This document shows positions 13,228 to 24,467 of a stretch of DNA of 64,000 nucleotides, in pieces. Below the pieces are notes generated by a model. It saw only the letters and a list, made by a program, of their open reading frames with translations. It searched no databases and was not told the DNA's origin. The position numbers and the translations under genes are program-made. Origin of the DNA: Xylogone sp. PMI_703 (Eukaryota; Ascomycota; Leotiomycetes). The stretch is taken from assembly GCA_021399445.1 (NCBI GenBank), contig JAJTUQ010000001.1, forward strand, positions 7,688,001 to 7,752,000, read 5' to 3'. Each line of letters starts with the position of its first letter. Position 1 is the stretch's first letter.

Positions 13228-13834
13228 CGTTTAAAAGTATTTTTTTCTTGCTGTATAATATGGCACAGATATTGCTCGCCCGCGGCAGTCACTTATGAAG
13301 GCATTGGATCGATGGGGGCGGTCAGCCAGTTGAGCTTGGATCTAGCTTATTTCACACATTGGCGTCTTTGAAATTGGAGCTTTCCCTAGTTGCCTTTCAT
13401 TTATATCAGTGCTTGTCTTAGAAGTTCTTGTTCTTAACAAAAATTATCTACAATTGCGACTAGTCAGTATATGCTTCGACTATGTGCTCAGAATACTCAC
13501 CTTAATTAAGGAATTTCGTCTATTACCGAGGTACATTATGAAAATGTACAGTAATTTTCGTGAATTAAAAGTGTACCGACGCGTAACACGTACTGTATTA
13601 TCGACGCGATTTAAGCTCTTTTAGCGCAGATGCAATTCCGCCATAGTGACCCACATGTACCTGCTTTGCGGTATCGGTTCCCTGTCCCGATCCCTGTGGG
13701 TAAACAAAATCCTCGAAAAGCTGATATCATCTTGATCGAAGAAACACTGCAGCGCATGCTTTTGAAACACTTCAACAATTCCTTACATAGCAAGACATTT
13801 TATGTAATTATTCTTAGACTTTTCTTTGCAAAGT
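13228..13834. promoter_or_regulatory. Divergent ORC2 / Cut12-like promoter
   Basis: This 607-nt gap lies between two divergent cell-cycle genes and must hold both promoters. It contains a perfect MluI cell-cycle box at 13579-13584, a near match at 13604-13609, and several GTAC words around 13530-13600. No gene is supported within it. Confidence 0.55.
13579..13584. promoter_or_regulatory. MluI cell-cycle box (MCB)
   Basis: The palindrome ACGCGT is the known binding site of the MBF (Swi6/Mbp1) factor that drives G1/S genes in fungi. It lies about 350 nt from the ORC2 start and 250 nt from the Cut12-like start. A related ACGCGA follows 25 nt later at 13604-13609. A six-base site can arise by chance, so function is inferred from the gene pair. 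Confidence 0.45.
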
Positions 13835-16010
13835 ATGCTTAACTGGTTACTTGGCAAGCCTACAGATGTCACATCTCGCGTCGAAGGTATAGCCACTAAG
13901 AGTCGCGCTTTATGTATTCCATGATTTAGTTAATGATTTCTTGGTAGATGGAGATCCAGAGTATGAGCCACCAGCAACCCCAGCTCCAGTTTTTGCAGCT
14001 CGTGCCTTGAAATCCGCAATTTTTGGAACTCCTGCTCCCTTAGAAGACGACGTTACCAATGTAATTCCGAATGAACCAACAGCAACAATTGGAAAAGCTA
14101 CAATGGCCTCACAAACGATTGATATGTCGCCTGCAAAGCCTCCGGGAATTTTGTTGACTCCCGGAACAGCAACGTCGAAGCGTAAAACCGTTACGTTCGG
14201 GTCGGAGGTCGTTGATAAGGAGGAAGTGAACGCGGATGCTGCAAATAAGAGTGCATCTACAAACCAACACGCTAGCAAATTTCCAAGTCCATGGACACCT
14301 AGAATCAGATCTCAAAAGAAGACTAGTTTGACAAGGACATTAGAGAATTCCCGGCTAGGGAGGAAAAAGACTGAAGCATCCAAGGACCAAGAGAAAGAAT
14401 CCCACGCTCAAAGTACTGGCATGGATGTTAACAATGAGAGGGGATCAATACATCCTGGAAGCATCACGAGTGAAGGAACGGCCGAATCGGGAACCACTAA
14501 TCAACCTATATCGAAGACTGAATTCGACCCTGATGTCACACTAGACTTGAATGAGCCACATTCTTCATCAGGGAAATACTGGAAGTCAGAATATGAGCGA
14601 TATCATGAGGCTGCAAAGGCTGAAATGAAAAATCTCTTTAGATACAAGCAGCTAGCGAAATCTTACGCAAAAAAGAAAGATGCTGAGGCCATTGATCTTA
14701 GTGAGAAGTTGAAGGAAGAACAGCGCAAGGTGGCAATCATGGAGGAAAGGATAACGAAATTAGTAACTAGGATAGCTTCTAGAGGCGTTCCAGATGAAGA
14801 CAGCGAGTCCCCTGATTTGATGAAACAGCTTGCATGGCAGACAACTTTAGCAGTGGAATATCGGAATCAAGTCAACGAGTTCCAGTCAACCTTAGCGGCC
14901 GCGAGGGAGGAAAACCACGGGATTAAAAAAAAGGATCGAGAATCGGCATATCTGGTAGCGCCATCAACGAATCAGATCCTTGAGGAAACATCTATGGAGT
15001 TGAAGAAGGCTCAAGAACAGCTCAAGAACATGACATCTCTTCGGGAGGAGGTTGAGAGCTTAAAGTTAGCTTTATATGCCGCGGACCAAACAACGACTAA
15101 GCTACGTGAGGAAAAGGTGAAGCTGTCCCAAGAACTTGCAGAGATGAAGTCAACTCATGAAGCATCCACCAAGGAATGCCTGACCCTTAGAGAACGCTTG
15201 AAAGAAGAGCAACAGAAAAACGAAGAGCTGTTGCCTAATTTGCAGCGTGATCATGCGAAATTGAAAGAACAGGCGAAAGCACAACGGAGAGAGGCTGAAC
15301 GCTTACTAAAGAAAAGACATGATCAGGTAGCAGGGTTGAAGAAAGATCTAGCAGCCATGAAAGAGATGACGGTGAACCTTCCGAACCCCGAGAGGACTGC
15401 ACCGAAAGTTCAAATTGAACCTAAAAGGGAAGATCCAATCGACAGTCAATATCAAGACATTGATTTTCAAAAAAGAGACCTCGGGGCAGGGAAACTTAAA
15501 CTTTCCCAAGAGAATCAAGAGGGAGGATCACAAGACCAACGCCCCGTATCACGAGGTCAAGGCCTCAAATCCACCACTCAGACTGAGCCGGGCAATATAT
15601 GGAAAACAGACGCGGTCGCACGCTCATATTCTAGGCCGACGGCGATCACTGAGAAGAGAAAGTCGGATATTGCATCTCAGCCGTTGCGCCACTTGGCACT
15701 ATCAGAGATCCATAACGGTGTCAGTGATGAAAATGATCGACTGAGGCCTAAATCAATGATTCTTCCAACTTTGTTGGGCACGACTCCCAGATATTCCTTA
15801 GAGTCTCCTCACATATCTCTACCGGCGTTTCAACCTCCCCCAGCTTTTAATGCTTCTGATCAGCTCCATGGTATGGATGTTTCAAGATCCCGTACACAGC
15901 TTCCTCCGGAAAGAGAAGCAGCTGCCAAGGCCAGGCTACAAGCAAGACTTGCTAAGAGGAGGGCTAAAGCACTAGGAGGTGATAAAGAGAATATAGGCGC
16001 TCCACTATAG
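13835..16010 (+). CDS. Cut12-like spindle pole body protein
   Basis: Exons 13835-13886 and 13948-16010 give 704 residues starting MLNWLLGKPTDVTS. The intron is 61 nt with a TTAAT branch site. The start was chosen because the first exon restores a conserved-looking N-terminus and the join keeps frame. Features in order: a Pro-rich N-terminal segment with GILLTPGT, followed by KRKTVTFG (a possible phosphatase-docking [KR]xVxF-like motif); a low-complexity linker; a block GKYWKSEYERYHEAAKAEMKN, which matches the Cut12 family domain; then several hundred residues of coiled coil; and a basic C-terminus. In fission yeast Cut12 anchors at the spindle pole body and helps activate Polo kinase and mitotic entry through protein phosphatase 1. 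The family assignment rests on the conserved block, the TPGT/VTFG motifs and the overall design. Confidence 0.75.
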
Positions 16011-17068
16011 AGACGTCCGTGAGATTAGGGGTGTTGGGAGGGCAACCGGTCATTGCATGGTAAATCGGAGTTTGGCACGGAATGTTACCAGTATTATATC
16101 CCAGTAATCTTTCTTGACCTATGAATAGAGGCTCTGTTTTGACCAGTAGGTTAAATGTAAACGAGGAACTAATTTGCCCTTGCAAGACTGTCGATGTGCC
16201 CTAGGGTTAAGCCTTTCTAAACTAAACAACTCCTGAGAATGCACAATATCATTGATGATGATACGATAAGGGTTCCGAATGGGCTAATCTTGAATCTCAG
16301 AGGATTCTCGATATAAAAGAACTTTAAAAACCCCTCTGGTTAGCTAATCGGCTCCAGTTGTCGTTCCGTTGCATGTCCTTGCAAATATGGGTTGTGTGTG
16401 TACCAAGTATCTATTCAGGGGGGGCAATTACAAAAGAATTGTAGTTGGATCTAAATGTGCCAACTTGACAAGCACTTGTACCTTGCCACTATTGAGACGT
16501 GGGGTAGGATGTGGCGGCCTAACTAGGCGCAAAGGACCCATTTCGTTGTATTCTCTGACTTAACATAAGGCAGTATAACTATATATACACAGTGTATTGA
16601 TATAAGATAAGAGCATAGAAGTGATACTCTTGAACGTGTGGTGATGCAGTGAAAACTCCACTGAAATATGTTCCGATTCTTAATCTGGCGTCTTGTGGCA
16701 ATCCTTTATCTTATCGGCCCGCATGGATCCTTAATAATCCCGAATGCCTGCACGGGTAGAGTGGCACTATTCCGGTCAGCCTGAGCGTGACTACTTCAAC
16801 ACATACATCTTCTCATCAACTTCCGACATCATCAGAGCAGCACACTCGAATACGCTCTTCGAACCCATTTAATTACATCTTATTGATTTTATTTTACTCC
16901 CACACTCTCGTTACTATCGTTCCTTTATACCTGCGTACCTTGTTTATTTAGGCTTCCCAGATAGAACGCCGTGCGTTGGCGCAGGCAAAGAGGTGACTAT
17001 CAAGTCTGCTTCGTGAGATCTATAGATCCGCACTTATATTGCTATTTAATTCAACTCTCGCCGTTACC
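16011..17068. other. Intergenic, 1.06 kb
   Basis: Holds the 3' region of the Cut12-like gene and the promoter of the CDC34-like gene. The last 200 nt before the CDC34 start are pyrimidine-rich (for example 16860-16940), as is common in fungal promoters. I see no gene, repeat or RNA. Confidence 0.5.
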
Positions 17069-17871
17069 ATGTCTGCCGGGGCTAAACAACGTCTTATGAG
17101 CGAATACAAGGCGCTGCAAAAGGAGAAATGGGTCCAAATTGATGTAATGCTCAGGCACTTACCCTGTCCCTGGATAAAACCCTGACTGATATGATAGTTT
17201 GACGATGCTTCACTCTTCAAATGGACACTTGGTCTTGTCGTTATCAACCCTGACAGCGCATTCAGCGGCGCCTACTTCAAAGTCCGTATTACTTACGCAA
17301 CCCTAAGATACACCCACTAATGCCAGTACAGGCCGAGATGCAGTTTCCCCAGAACTATCCCTACAGTCCTCCAACTTTCAAATTTCTCCGCCCGATATTT
17401 CACCCCAATATATATTCGGATGGCAAGGTCTGCATATCTATTCTACATGCTCCCGGAGAGGACGAACAGTCTGGTGAATTAGCAAGTGAGCGTTGGTCAC
17501 CTCTTCAAGGTGTAGAGACTGTCCTTCGGTCTGTACTTCTCCTTCTTGATGACCCGGAGATCTCATCTCCCGCGAATGTCGATGCTGGAGTTATGTACCG
17601 TGATGATAAAGGTCAATATAACAAGAAGGCCAAGGAAACAGCTACCGAGTCACTGAAAGATGTCCCAGAGGGTTTTATCATGCCCACAGGCACGGAGTCG
17701 GCTCCCCCAACTAAAGTAGTTGACGATGATGCGTTCTGGGCTGAGAGTGATGCTGAAGATGATTTTGGCGCAAGTGATAGTTCTGGCGAGGATCTTGAAA
17801 TGGATGAGTATGATGGGGAGGAGCAAGACTTTGAAGAGAGCGAGGAGGACGAGGCGGAAACACACCAGTGA
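17069..17871 (+). CDS. CDC34: Cdc34/Ubc3-type ubiquitin-conjugating enzyme (E2)
   Basis: Exons 17069-17143, 17198-17281 and 17332-17871 give 232 residues. The E2 fold is evident: the N-terminal helix MSAGAKQRLMSEYKALQ, the YPYSPPTFKFL strand, HPN, and catalytic Cys87 in DGKVCISILH. Right after the Cys comes the acidic-loop insertion (about residues 91-103, PGEDEQSGELAS) that distinguishes Cdc34, Ubc7 and Ubc15 types. The C-terminus is a strongly acidic tail of about 60 residues, as in Cdc34, where it binds the cullin of SCF ligases. Cdc34 builds Lys48-linked chains on cell-cycle regulators such as CDK inhibitors. The second intron uses the less usual donor GTCCGT. Assignment to Cdc34 rather than Ubc7 rests on the acidic tail. 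Confidence 0.92.
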
Positions 17872-18659
17872 TTAACGCTATTGGTGGAGCTCTCTGCGAA
17901 GGCTGACTTGAGCTAGAACGGAACGATTTTACCGAGTATAAAGACTGTTTTCTTTCATTTCACATTATACTGCATGGCATAGCATAGCATGGCCCTTCAC
18001 AGGTTCAGCGGGGCGTATTTATCAGAGAAGGCTGAGCATGTATTTGCGGCGTTAGTAATGGGTTGTATTCTGTATTCGGAGTATCCGGTGCGGGATTACT
18101 AGTAGGGCATCTGGATTTTCGCAGTTTGGTGTTAAATGTTATAGACTAATCAATGAAAGTATACTTAAGAATAGAAATACCACATATCGTGGCGTAATTT
18201 TGACAAAATAAATAATTTCCTATATTCAGAAAGAAGAGGCCCTGTTCCATACCAAACATTTATTCGCGCTGGCCAACCCTTCTGATAACGATAGCGATAA
18301 ACTTGATATGCTAAATTAATCGCAAACTTACCGTTAGCATGATCTCACGTCACCGAATACAGTAATTGACGCTACTGTGGACGTGACCAGGATTACTGTA
18401 CCACTAAGCCCACACTCTAGAAGTTGATTAAAAGCATTTGAACCCCTCCACGCGGCCCCTCGTTATTACTGCATTCGAGGAGCAGCCATCTCCTGAAGCT
18501 CAGAAATATTGGCGTGGTCTATCTCTAGCTCTTCACCTTTCAGGATTACTGATCATTGGTCTTCAATTTCACGATCAGAGCACCACCTTCATTGTTCTTA
18601 GTCTCGCAATCTCTGGACTTCTGTGGCTTTTTAGCTGCAAAATAGCAATAGATGCAAGG
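17872..18659. other. Intergenic, 0.79 kb
   Basis: 3' region of the CDC34-like gene and upstream region of the UIM-protein gene. A short imperfect repeat of the unit GCATA occurs near 17975. An open frame in phase with the next gene (18438-18659) has no ATG and is taken as leader. Confidence 0.45.
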
Positions 18660-21547
18660 ATGGCAGCGCAGCCAACAGAGCAAGACATCGATGCCTTCTG
18701 TGGCCTTGCGAGTGGAATCAGCCGCTCAGAGGCCATTGCAAGATTAAAAGTAATCGCATATTTAGCAAGCTGTGGGAACGCCAGCTGACTTTTTCGAGGG
18801 CAATAACAACAATGTGGAACAGGCTCTCAACGAATATTTTGATAACACTGAAAGCTCCCAGGTAGGCTGAAGGAACTCGTCAGCGTCGAAAACAGCTGGA
18901 CCTAAGCTTCGTATTTTAGTATCGATGGGACGAATCTCAGTTTAACACTGACCGTGAGGGGGAGTTAAATGGCACTGGCATGTGTAAGCAGACCTCGCAT
19001 GAGCTTACAGATAGCAAAAAGAAGCTTTGCAGATATCTGATAAAATTTTTGATAGCATTTAGCATACAAGCGTCTGATGATTTAGGACCATACGGATCAT
19101 TTGACACAGCTCCATCCCGACCACCGTCCAGAACAAGCAACAGCAAATCCCCACTAAGCAAAGTGATAGACTTGAGCGCTGATCATATTACTGGTATTAC
19201 TTTCCCTTAGACGGATTGATATTCAAAGCTAATTATATATGCAAGATGCAAGAACTTCCATTGCCCAGAGTGATAGGGAGTTAGAGCAGGCACTCGCAGC
19301 ATCAAGGGCAGAGGCTGGCCTACCCCCACAAGAAACCGGTATCACAAGCTCAAGTCAGGTATACTTTGGCCCTGCAACTCGCAGTCAATATGAACAGGGG
19401 AAGTGGGACATGGTCCCAATTGGGAAGACCTCTGCTCAAGAGATACTATACGATCCTGAGCCAGCAGAAAGGAAAAGAGGAATAGATGCCCCTGCATTTC
19501 TCAAACCAGCCGTTGAAGATCACCGCCTAGGAGCTTTACTAACCATATATCATGAGATACCCCTGGCACGCGAGATCTTTCTGGACCGGTTAGATGTCTT
19601 ACCGGAGTACGGCTTCGACAAGGAATGGTGGACGGGCACTGCGATCGAGATGTCGACAGTTCGGAGCCACGGACGAGAGAATGTAAATCAAGAATATGAT
19701 CAATTCTGTCGAGAGTTGCAACGTCTTATGGCCTTTCTAGATAAGACTGAACGGAGTTATGGCTCCATTGAGCCATTATCAAACATGCGAATTTTGAGGA
19801 AAGTTCAGCGCCGTGGTATAGATGGTAGTCCGATAGACGTTGAATCAGCCTTCTTCGAAACTTGGAAGAAACTGACTACGGATGAGTCACTAGTAAGGAA
19901 GCTTTTCAGCAGAGGGGTATTGGCCAATGAGACGGAAGAAGAAGAATCAAGGGACTTTGCCATCTTGGACCTGTCTCTCCCGTTGATGGAATCAGAGCAA
20001 TCTACGATTTATGACATTGCGGATGCAATCCTTTGGGCTTACAGGCCCACCTCTCTCGCCAATTCTGCATACTTATCACATATTGGCGAAGTCATTGCAT
20101 TTAGGTTAGAAGGAAATGAGTTTAGCAGGAATATAGAAATACCTTCAGTATGGTACCCGGATCGATATCTAAAGTCTGGACGAGAGGCAGCCCTCGCAAT
20201 GCGAATACAACAAAACAGTATTGACGAACAGCTTCAATCCATCACAGTTATGGAAAACAAATTAACGCATTTTCTCAGCAGTAGAGGCCAGGAATTAAAA
20301 GTTCGGGACTTGTTTCAGGCATCCTTGCAGCATGATAATTCTGAAATTGGACAGAACAACAGTACAGATATACTTGCCGATACTACAGATGATACAGCAA
20401 ATTCTGAAAAGAGACCCGATCTTTCAGCGCAACTACGTAAAGTTATGGTCAGCATTGATCAAAAGCTAAAAGGTACAATGCCAAATGAACCGATACAGTA
20501 CAAGACTGACGTTCATTAGTTTTAAATGAGGAAAAGGAAAGACTTAGATTTACATTGAGGGAGGTGTCAAAATTATACACCTCACCCTCAACTGATCCTG
20601 AACAGCCCCCACATTACAAGTATACTCTGCGTGGCATTAGTACAACAAAGAACATTACGTATGTTTGCAGGCAAGCAGAGCCAGATCTGATAAGTATGGA
20701 TGTAGATTCCGCTAGTCCAAAGCCATTGGACGAACAATGGTGGAGAATAGAATATGGGACATCCGGGTCCAATCCCGTAGCAGTTCAGGTTTGACCATCC
20801 TCAGGCGACTAGATTGGATGACGTCTAACAGCAATGAACAGAAGACTACGTTAGAAAAAGTTCTTAAGTCTGCTAAGTCTGAGAGCAAGAACTCTATACT
20901 GGTTTATGCGAGCGAGAAGGCTATGCAGTGGCCCTCCAAACCTCTGCCAACTGCTTTGGAGGTAGGGATGATGATTCATTTGTTTTCCTAATCACTCTGT
21001 TAACGTGTCCTAGGAATTTGTCCTGGACGACAACCATGCATTCAATGTTGAACTTGATCCAACCAGAGAATTTCAGAGCTCACAAAATACACCAAAATCA
21101 CCCGGTAAGCGGAAATATCAAGAGAGCGAAGAGGAAGTTCAGGGATGGGAAGATTGGAATTCACAGGACATGGTCGGAGAGGCAGGTTCTACTATACTGA
21201 CACAAATGGCCACGGAAAGCATCAGTAACGACGAATCAAGGAAAAGTCGAGCAGGTTCAAAAACCTCGGAAATTAGACTTCCCGACCGATCCGTTACGCC
21301 GCATGGTTCTGATACAGTGATAATCGGTGTGGATCCTTCCTTGCAACATACTGGAGATAACTTCTCTGAACTAGCACCACCTAGACCAGAGATGCAAGAG
21401 CGGACAAGCCTTCTAGAATTAACCAATCAACCACAAGATTCTATGCCTAGGCCAGGTATAGTTGATATGGATATCTCTACAGTACTAGGAGATGACAACG
21501 TGCATGAAGAAAGTACAGCTGTGAAGCATGTTGAATTTACTGAATAA
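18660..21547 (+). CDS. UIM/UBA-like ubiquitin-interaction protein
   Basis: Eight exons (18660-18749, 18799-18861, 18920-18983, 19056-19193, 19246-20472, 20520-20788, 20842-20961, 21014-21547) give 834 residues. All seven joins preserve frame. The N-terminus resembles a UBA-like three-helix fold (DIDAFCGLASGISRSEAIARL then VEQALNEYFD). A ubiquitin-interacting motif, DRELEQALAASRAE, lies near residue 126. A long central region follows, including RLGALLTIYHEIPLAREIFL and a predicted coiled coil around 20180-20580, where a heptad-like series of Leu and charged residues is seen. The C-terminal part is low complexity. The UBA-UIM order resembles the start of USP25/USP28 deubiquitinases, but I found no Cys or His box, so it may be an inactive relative or a ubiquitin receptor. 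The start ATG was chosen as the first one in frame before the UBA-like helix. Confidence 0.75.
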
Positions 21548-22885
21548 TGGAGGTATAGAATAACTGTGTAGACTTAGGGACGGTCTAATGATACCCAGAA
21601 TAATGAGCATGAGTATAGCAGGTTTATAAGCCTACTGGAGACGAGGTTAGCTGTGGAGAGAATGGCAGTTCTAAACTGTAACATTTAGCGTTGTTACCTC
21701 TAAATAGGATAGCTTCGAGATGCATGAATGTCAAATGCGACTCTAGCTTTCCAGATAACCAGCCCTGTACTTCAGGGGTGCCAACAGTAGAGGCAGTGTG
21801 TTGGTGTGCTTAATTGAATTGCTAATATTCATGAAAGGATGTTCAATATTTCGTAACAGTCAATCTCCTCGGCTTTAGTAGGTTACACATAGCAAGCAGA
21901 AATCCCTGCCTTTTGACTACATACATCTAGCATAATATTTTTCAAATTTTGGGCATCTACAAGTAGGGACGATCCGATTATTGAAAGGGATGTTAGGCCA
22001 TAACATCAAGTCCCTATAGCTGATATCAAATTGGGCCCAAAATATCAGTGGGCCAGTTCTTTGATTTCTAATGAAATATCACTGGATTCTGCTCAAATAT
22101 AGACAACAGTTGGCTCTGCTATTTTGTATATCAGGTGGCTTGATGTAGAAGTCATGCTTAACGACGAGCCAATAGTAATTAGATGTGGATTTAAGATCCA
22201 TAAATATTCCGTTTCGATAACGCAGCACAGCATTTCGCAAAATACAACTCCGCAAACTATATTAACAAATTATCTCATTCTAAACTGTGATCCTCTCAAC
22301 TTTCCTGTATTAGACCTCAAATCTCTCTTTTTGTCGTCAAGAGGTGGAAGGTTCTCGAAGCTTCTATGTCACGTGCCAACCCCTCCAGCCGACGTCACTC
22401 TCACCGACTGCGGGGAGAGGTTGGGATGATGGTATGAGCCCATATTAACCAAGTCATATCAAAGTTGGAGAACATACATTTTTGATAGTGATTGATCAAA
22501 AGCCTTTTATTCACTTTGTGCCACTAAACACTTTGTCATCCAAGTTCTAATAATTCTACAAAGCAAAATCACGGTCCTTTGTGATAGTCGTTCGTTCTAA
22601 CCATACCATAAAGGTTTCCGGAGTCACACGATAACACTCAAGCGATCATAAATAACCCGCCACTTTCCTGATCTTTTCGGAACACGATCGCAACATTCGA
22701 GTACTTTCCATTGCTCTACAGAATTTCCCCCCTTGACTTCACACACCGTTAGACCCTGACCTACCAATCAGAATTCCATATAAGCCCTGTTGTGCCTCGG
22801 GCAATATAGGTGGTCTACAACACACTACAAACTTCCTTAGAATTCATTATTTCAATTGACAGTGTAATACTGTTCTTTCGTTAAC
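21548..22885. other. Intergenic, 1.3 kb, Hsp40 gene upstream region
   Basis: No supported gene. It holds a four-unit heat shock element at 22347-22364, immediately followed by the E-box palindrome CACGTG at 22370-22375, about 510-540 nt before the Hsp40 start. The rest is AT-rich without a recognisable repeat. Confidence 0.55.
22347..22364. promoter_or_regulatory. Heat shock element, four perfect alternating units
   Basis: The sequence reads GAA-GG-TTC-TC-GAA-GC-TTC, four inverted units with exact 2-nt spacers, which is the classical target of trimeric heat shock factor. It lies 522-539 nt upstream of the start codon of the Sis1-type chaperone gene, a class known to be heat-induced in yeast. 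Confidence 0.7.
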
Positions 22886-24113
22886 ATGGTTGCGGAAACT
22901 AAACTTTACGACTCCTTGGGTGTTAAGCCCAATGCTTCACAGGATGAAATTAAGAAAGCATATAGGTAAGCTATGGCTTGGTTTATATATCATATACGCG
23001 GTTCGCTAACTCCAGTTTCAGGAAAGCAGCTCTCAAGTACCACCCCGACAAAAACAAGGACAATCCTTCAGCAGTAGAGAAATTTAAGGAGGTCTCTCAG
23101 GCTTATGAGATATTATCAGACCCAGAAAAGCGAAAGACATACGACCAATACGGCCTTGAATTCCTACTGCGTGGAGGGGCTCCTCCACCAGATGCCGGAG
23201 CTGGAGGGAACCCGTTCGAGGCTGCTGGTGGTATGCCTGGAGGGTTTTCAGGTTTCAGTAGCATGCCAGGTGGAGGTGGAAGAACATTCCACTTCTCTAC
23301 AAGTGGCGGAGGCGGAGGCGGAGGCGGGGGCTTCAGCTTCAGCAATCCCGAATCTATATTTTCAGAATTCTTCAGACAACAAGGAGGTGGACTTGGTGGT
23401 GATGAGGGTATGGAAGACATTTTTGGACAAATTCCTCGTGCAGGTGGAAGATCACGGCGAGCTCAATTCGGCGGTGCTGAGCCTGCTGGCGCGAGACCCA
23501 GGCCACCAACACCAGAGGTTACTACTGTAGAGAGACCGTTACCACTCACGCTCGAGGAATTATTCAATGGTGTACACAAGAAGATGAAGATCAAACGGAA
23601 GACCTTTGACGAAAACACTGGTCTTCGCACCACCCAAGATAAAGTCCTTGAAATGGACATCAAACCAGGTCTGAAGAAAGGCAGCAAGATCAAATTTAAA
23701 GGTGTTGGTGATCAAGAAGAAGGTGGCCAACAAGATCTGCACTTTATTATTGAAGAGGTAGGTTGTATCCTTTAAAAGTACCCCTTTCCCAGAGAAAATA
23801 TTGCTTACTCATATTCTAGAAACCACACCCGCTCTTCACCCGTGATGGTGACGATATCATCCACACCGTAGATCTCACCCTTAAGGAGGCACTCACTGGC
23901 TGGAAACGAACGGTCACCACTATCGATAAAAAGAATTTGAACATCGAAAAAGGTGGTCCTACGCAACCGGGAAGCTCAGATTCCTATCCCGGATTGGGAA
24001 TGCCGATCAGCAAAAAACCAGGTGAAAGAGGCAACTTCATCGTCAAGTACAACGTGAAGTTCCCAACAACCTTAACTGCAGAACAGAAGCGGACGTTGAG
24101 AGAGATTTTGTAG
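22886..24113 (+). CDS. SIS1: Type II Hsp40 (DnaJ) co-chaperone, Sis1/Psi1 type
   Basis: Exons 22886-22965, 23022-23757 and 23820-24113 give 369 residues. The J domain occupies about residues 6-70 with the essential HPD motif in [11 protein letters not shown] Gly-rich, Gly/Phe region follows (about 75-175), including a run of nine glycines encoded by a GGAGGC-type repeat near 23305-23330. No CxxCxGxG zinc repeats are present, so it is a class B/type II member. Two C-terminal beta domains follow, with [18 protein letters not shown] and [20 protein letters not shown], then a short dimerisation tail. It should stimulate Hsp70 ATPase in cytosol and nucleus and may act on translation and prion-like aggregates, as Sis1 does. 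A perfect heat shock element upstream supports stress induction. Confidence 0.95.
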
Positions 24114-24467
24114 GAGGATATAGAAGTGTTTCCTTATGGTTGTGGAGCTGGATACAGCTTTGTTTGCATGTTCTAGAGTTAAATCCAGGTGTTACCGTTT
24201 TGTTTGGTGTTTGGGCGAAAGCAGCAATGATTTAGAAACAACGAAGATACGAAGCATAAGTAGTTTGATGGCAACATGGTAATTCTGGCGAATATACGTT
24301 GCCCTTTAGCATGAAAATTGTATTTCTTTTGCGCAATGGCCTGTAGTGGGTGAGTATTTTATCAGTTACCGATAGGTGTGATGGCCAACTATTGTGGTAT
24401 GTAATATTACAAATCTAATTAGTTGACCGTCTAACCTAGATAGAGCTATGAAATATAAATACTCATT
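24114..24467. other. Convergent gap, Hsp40 gene and PGS1
   Basis: 354 nt between two 3' ends. It is AT-rich and presumably carries both polyadenylation regions. Nothing else was seen. Confidence 0.5.

Noticed and set aside
18438..18659. Open frame in phase with the UIM gene, with two hydrophobic stretches
   Set aside because: No ATG in it. The gene's own ATG at 18660 is directly followed by the UBA-like helix, so it is most likely leader sequence.
22124..22429. 101-codon frame upstream of the Hsp40 gene
   Set aside because: No ATG at the start and it runs across the heat shock element.
23290..23335. GGAGGC repeat, possible microsatellite
   Set aside because: It codes the Gly-rich linker expected for a type II Hsp40, so it is explained by the gene.
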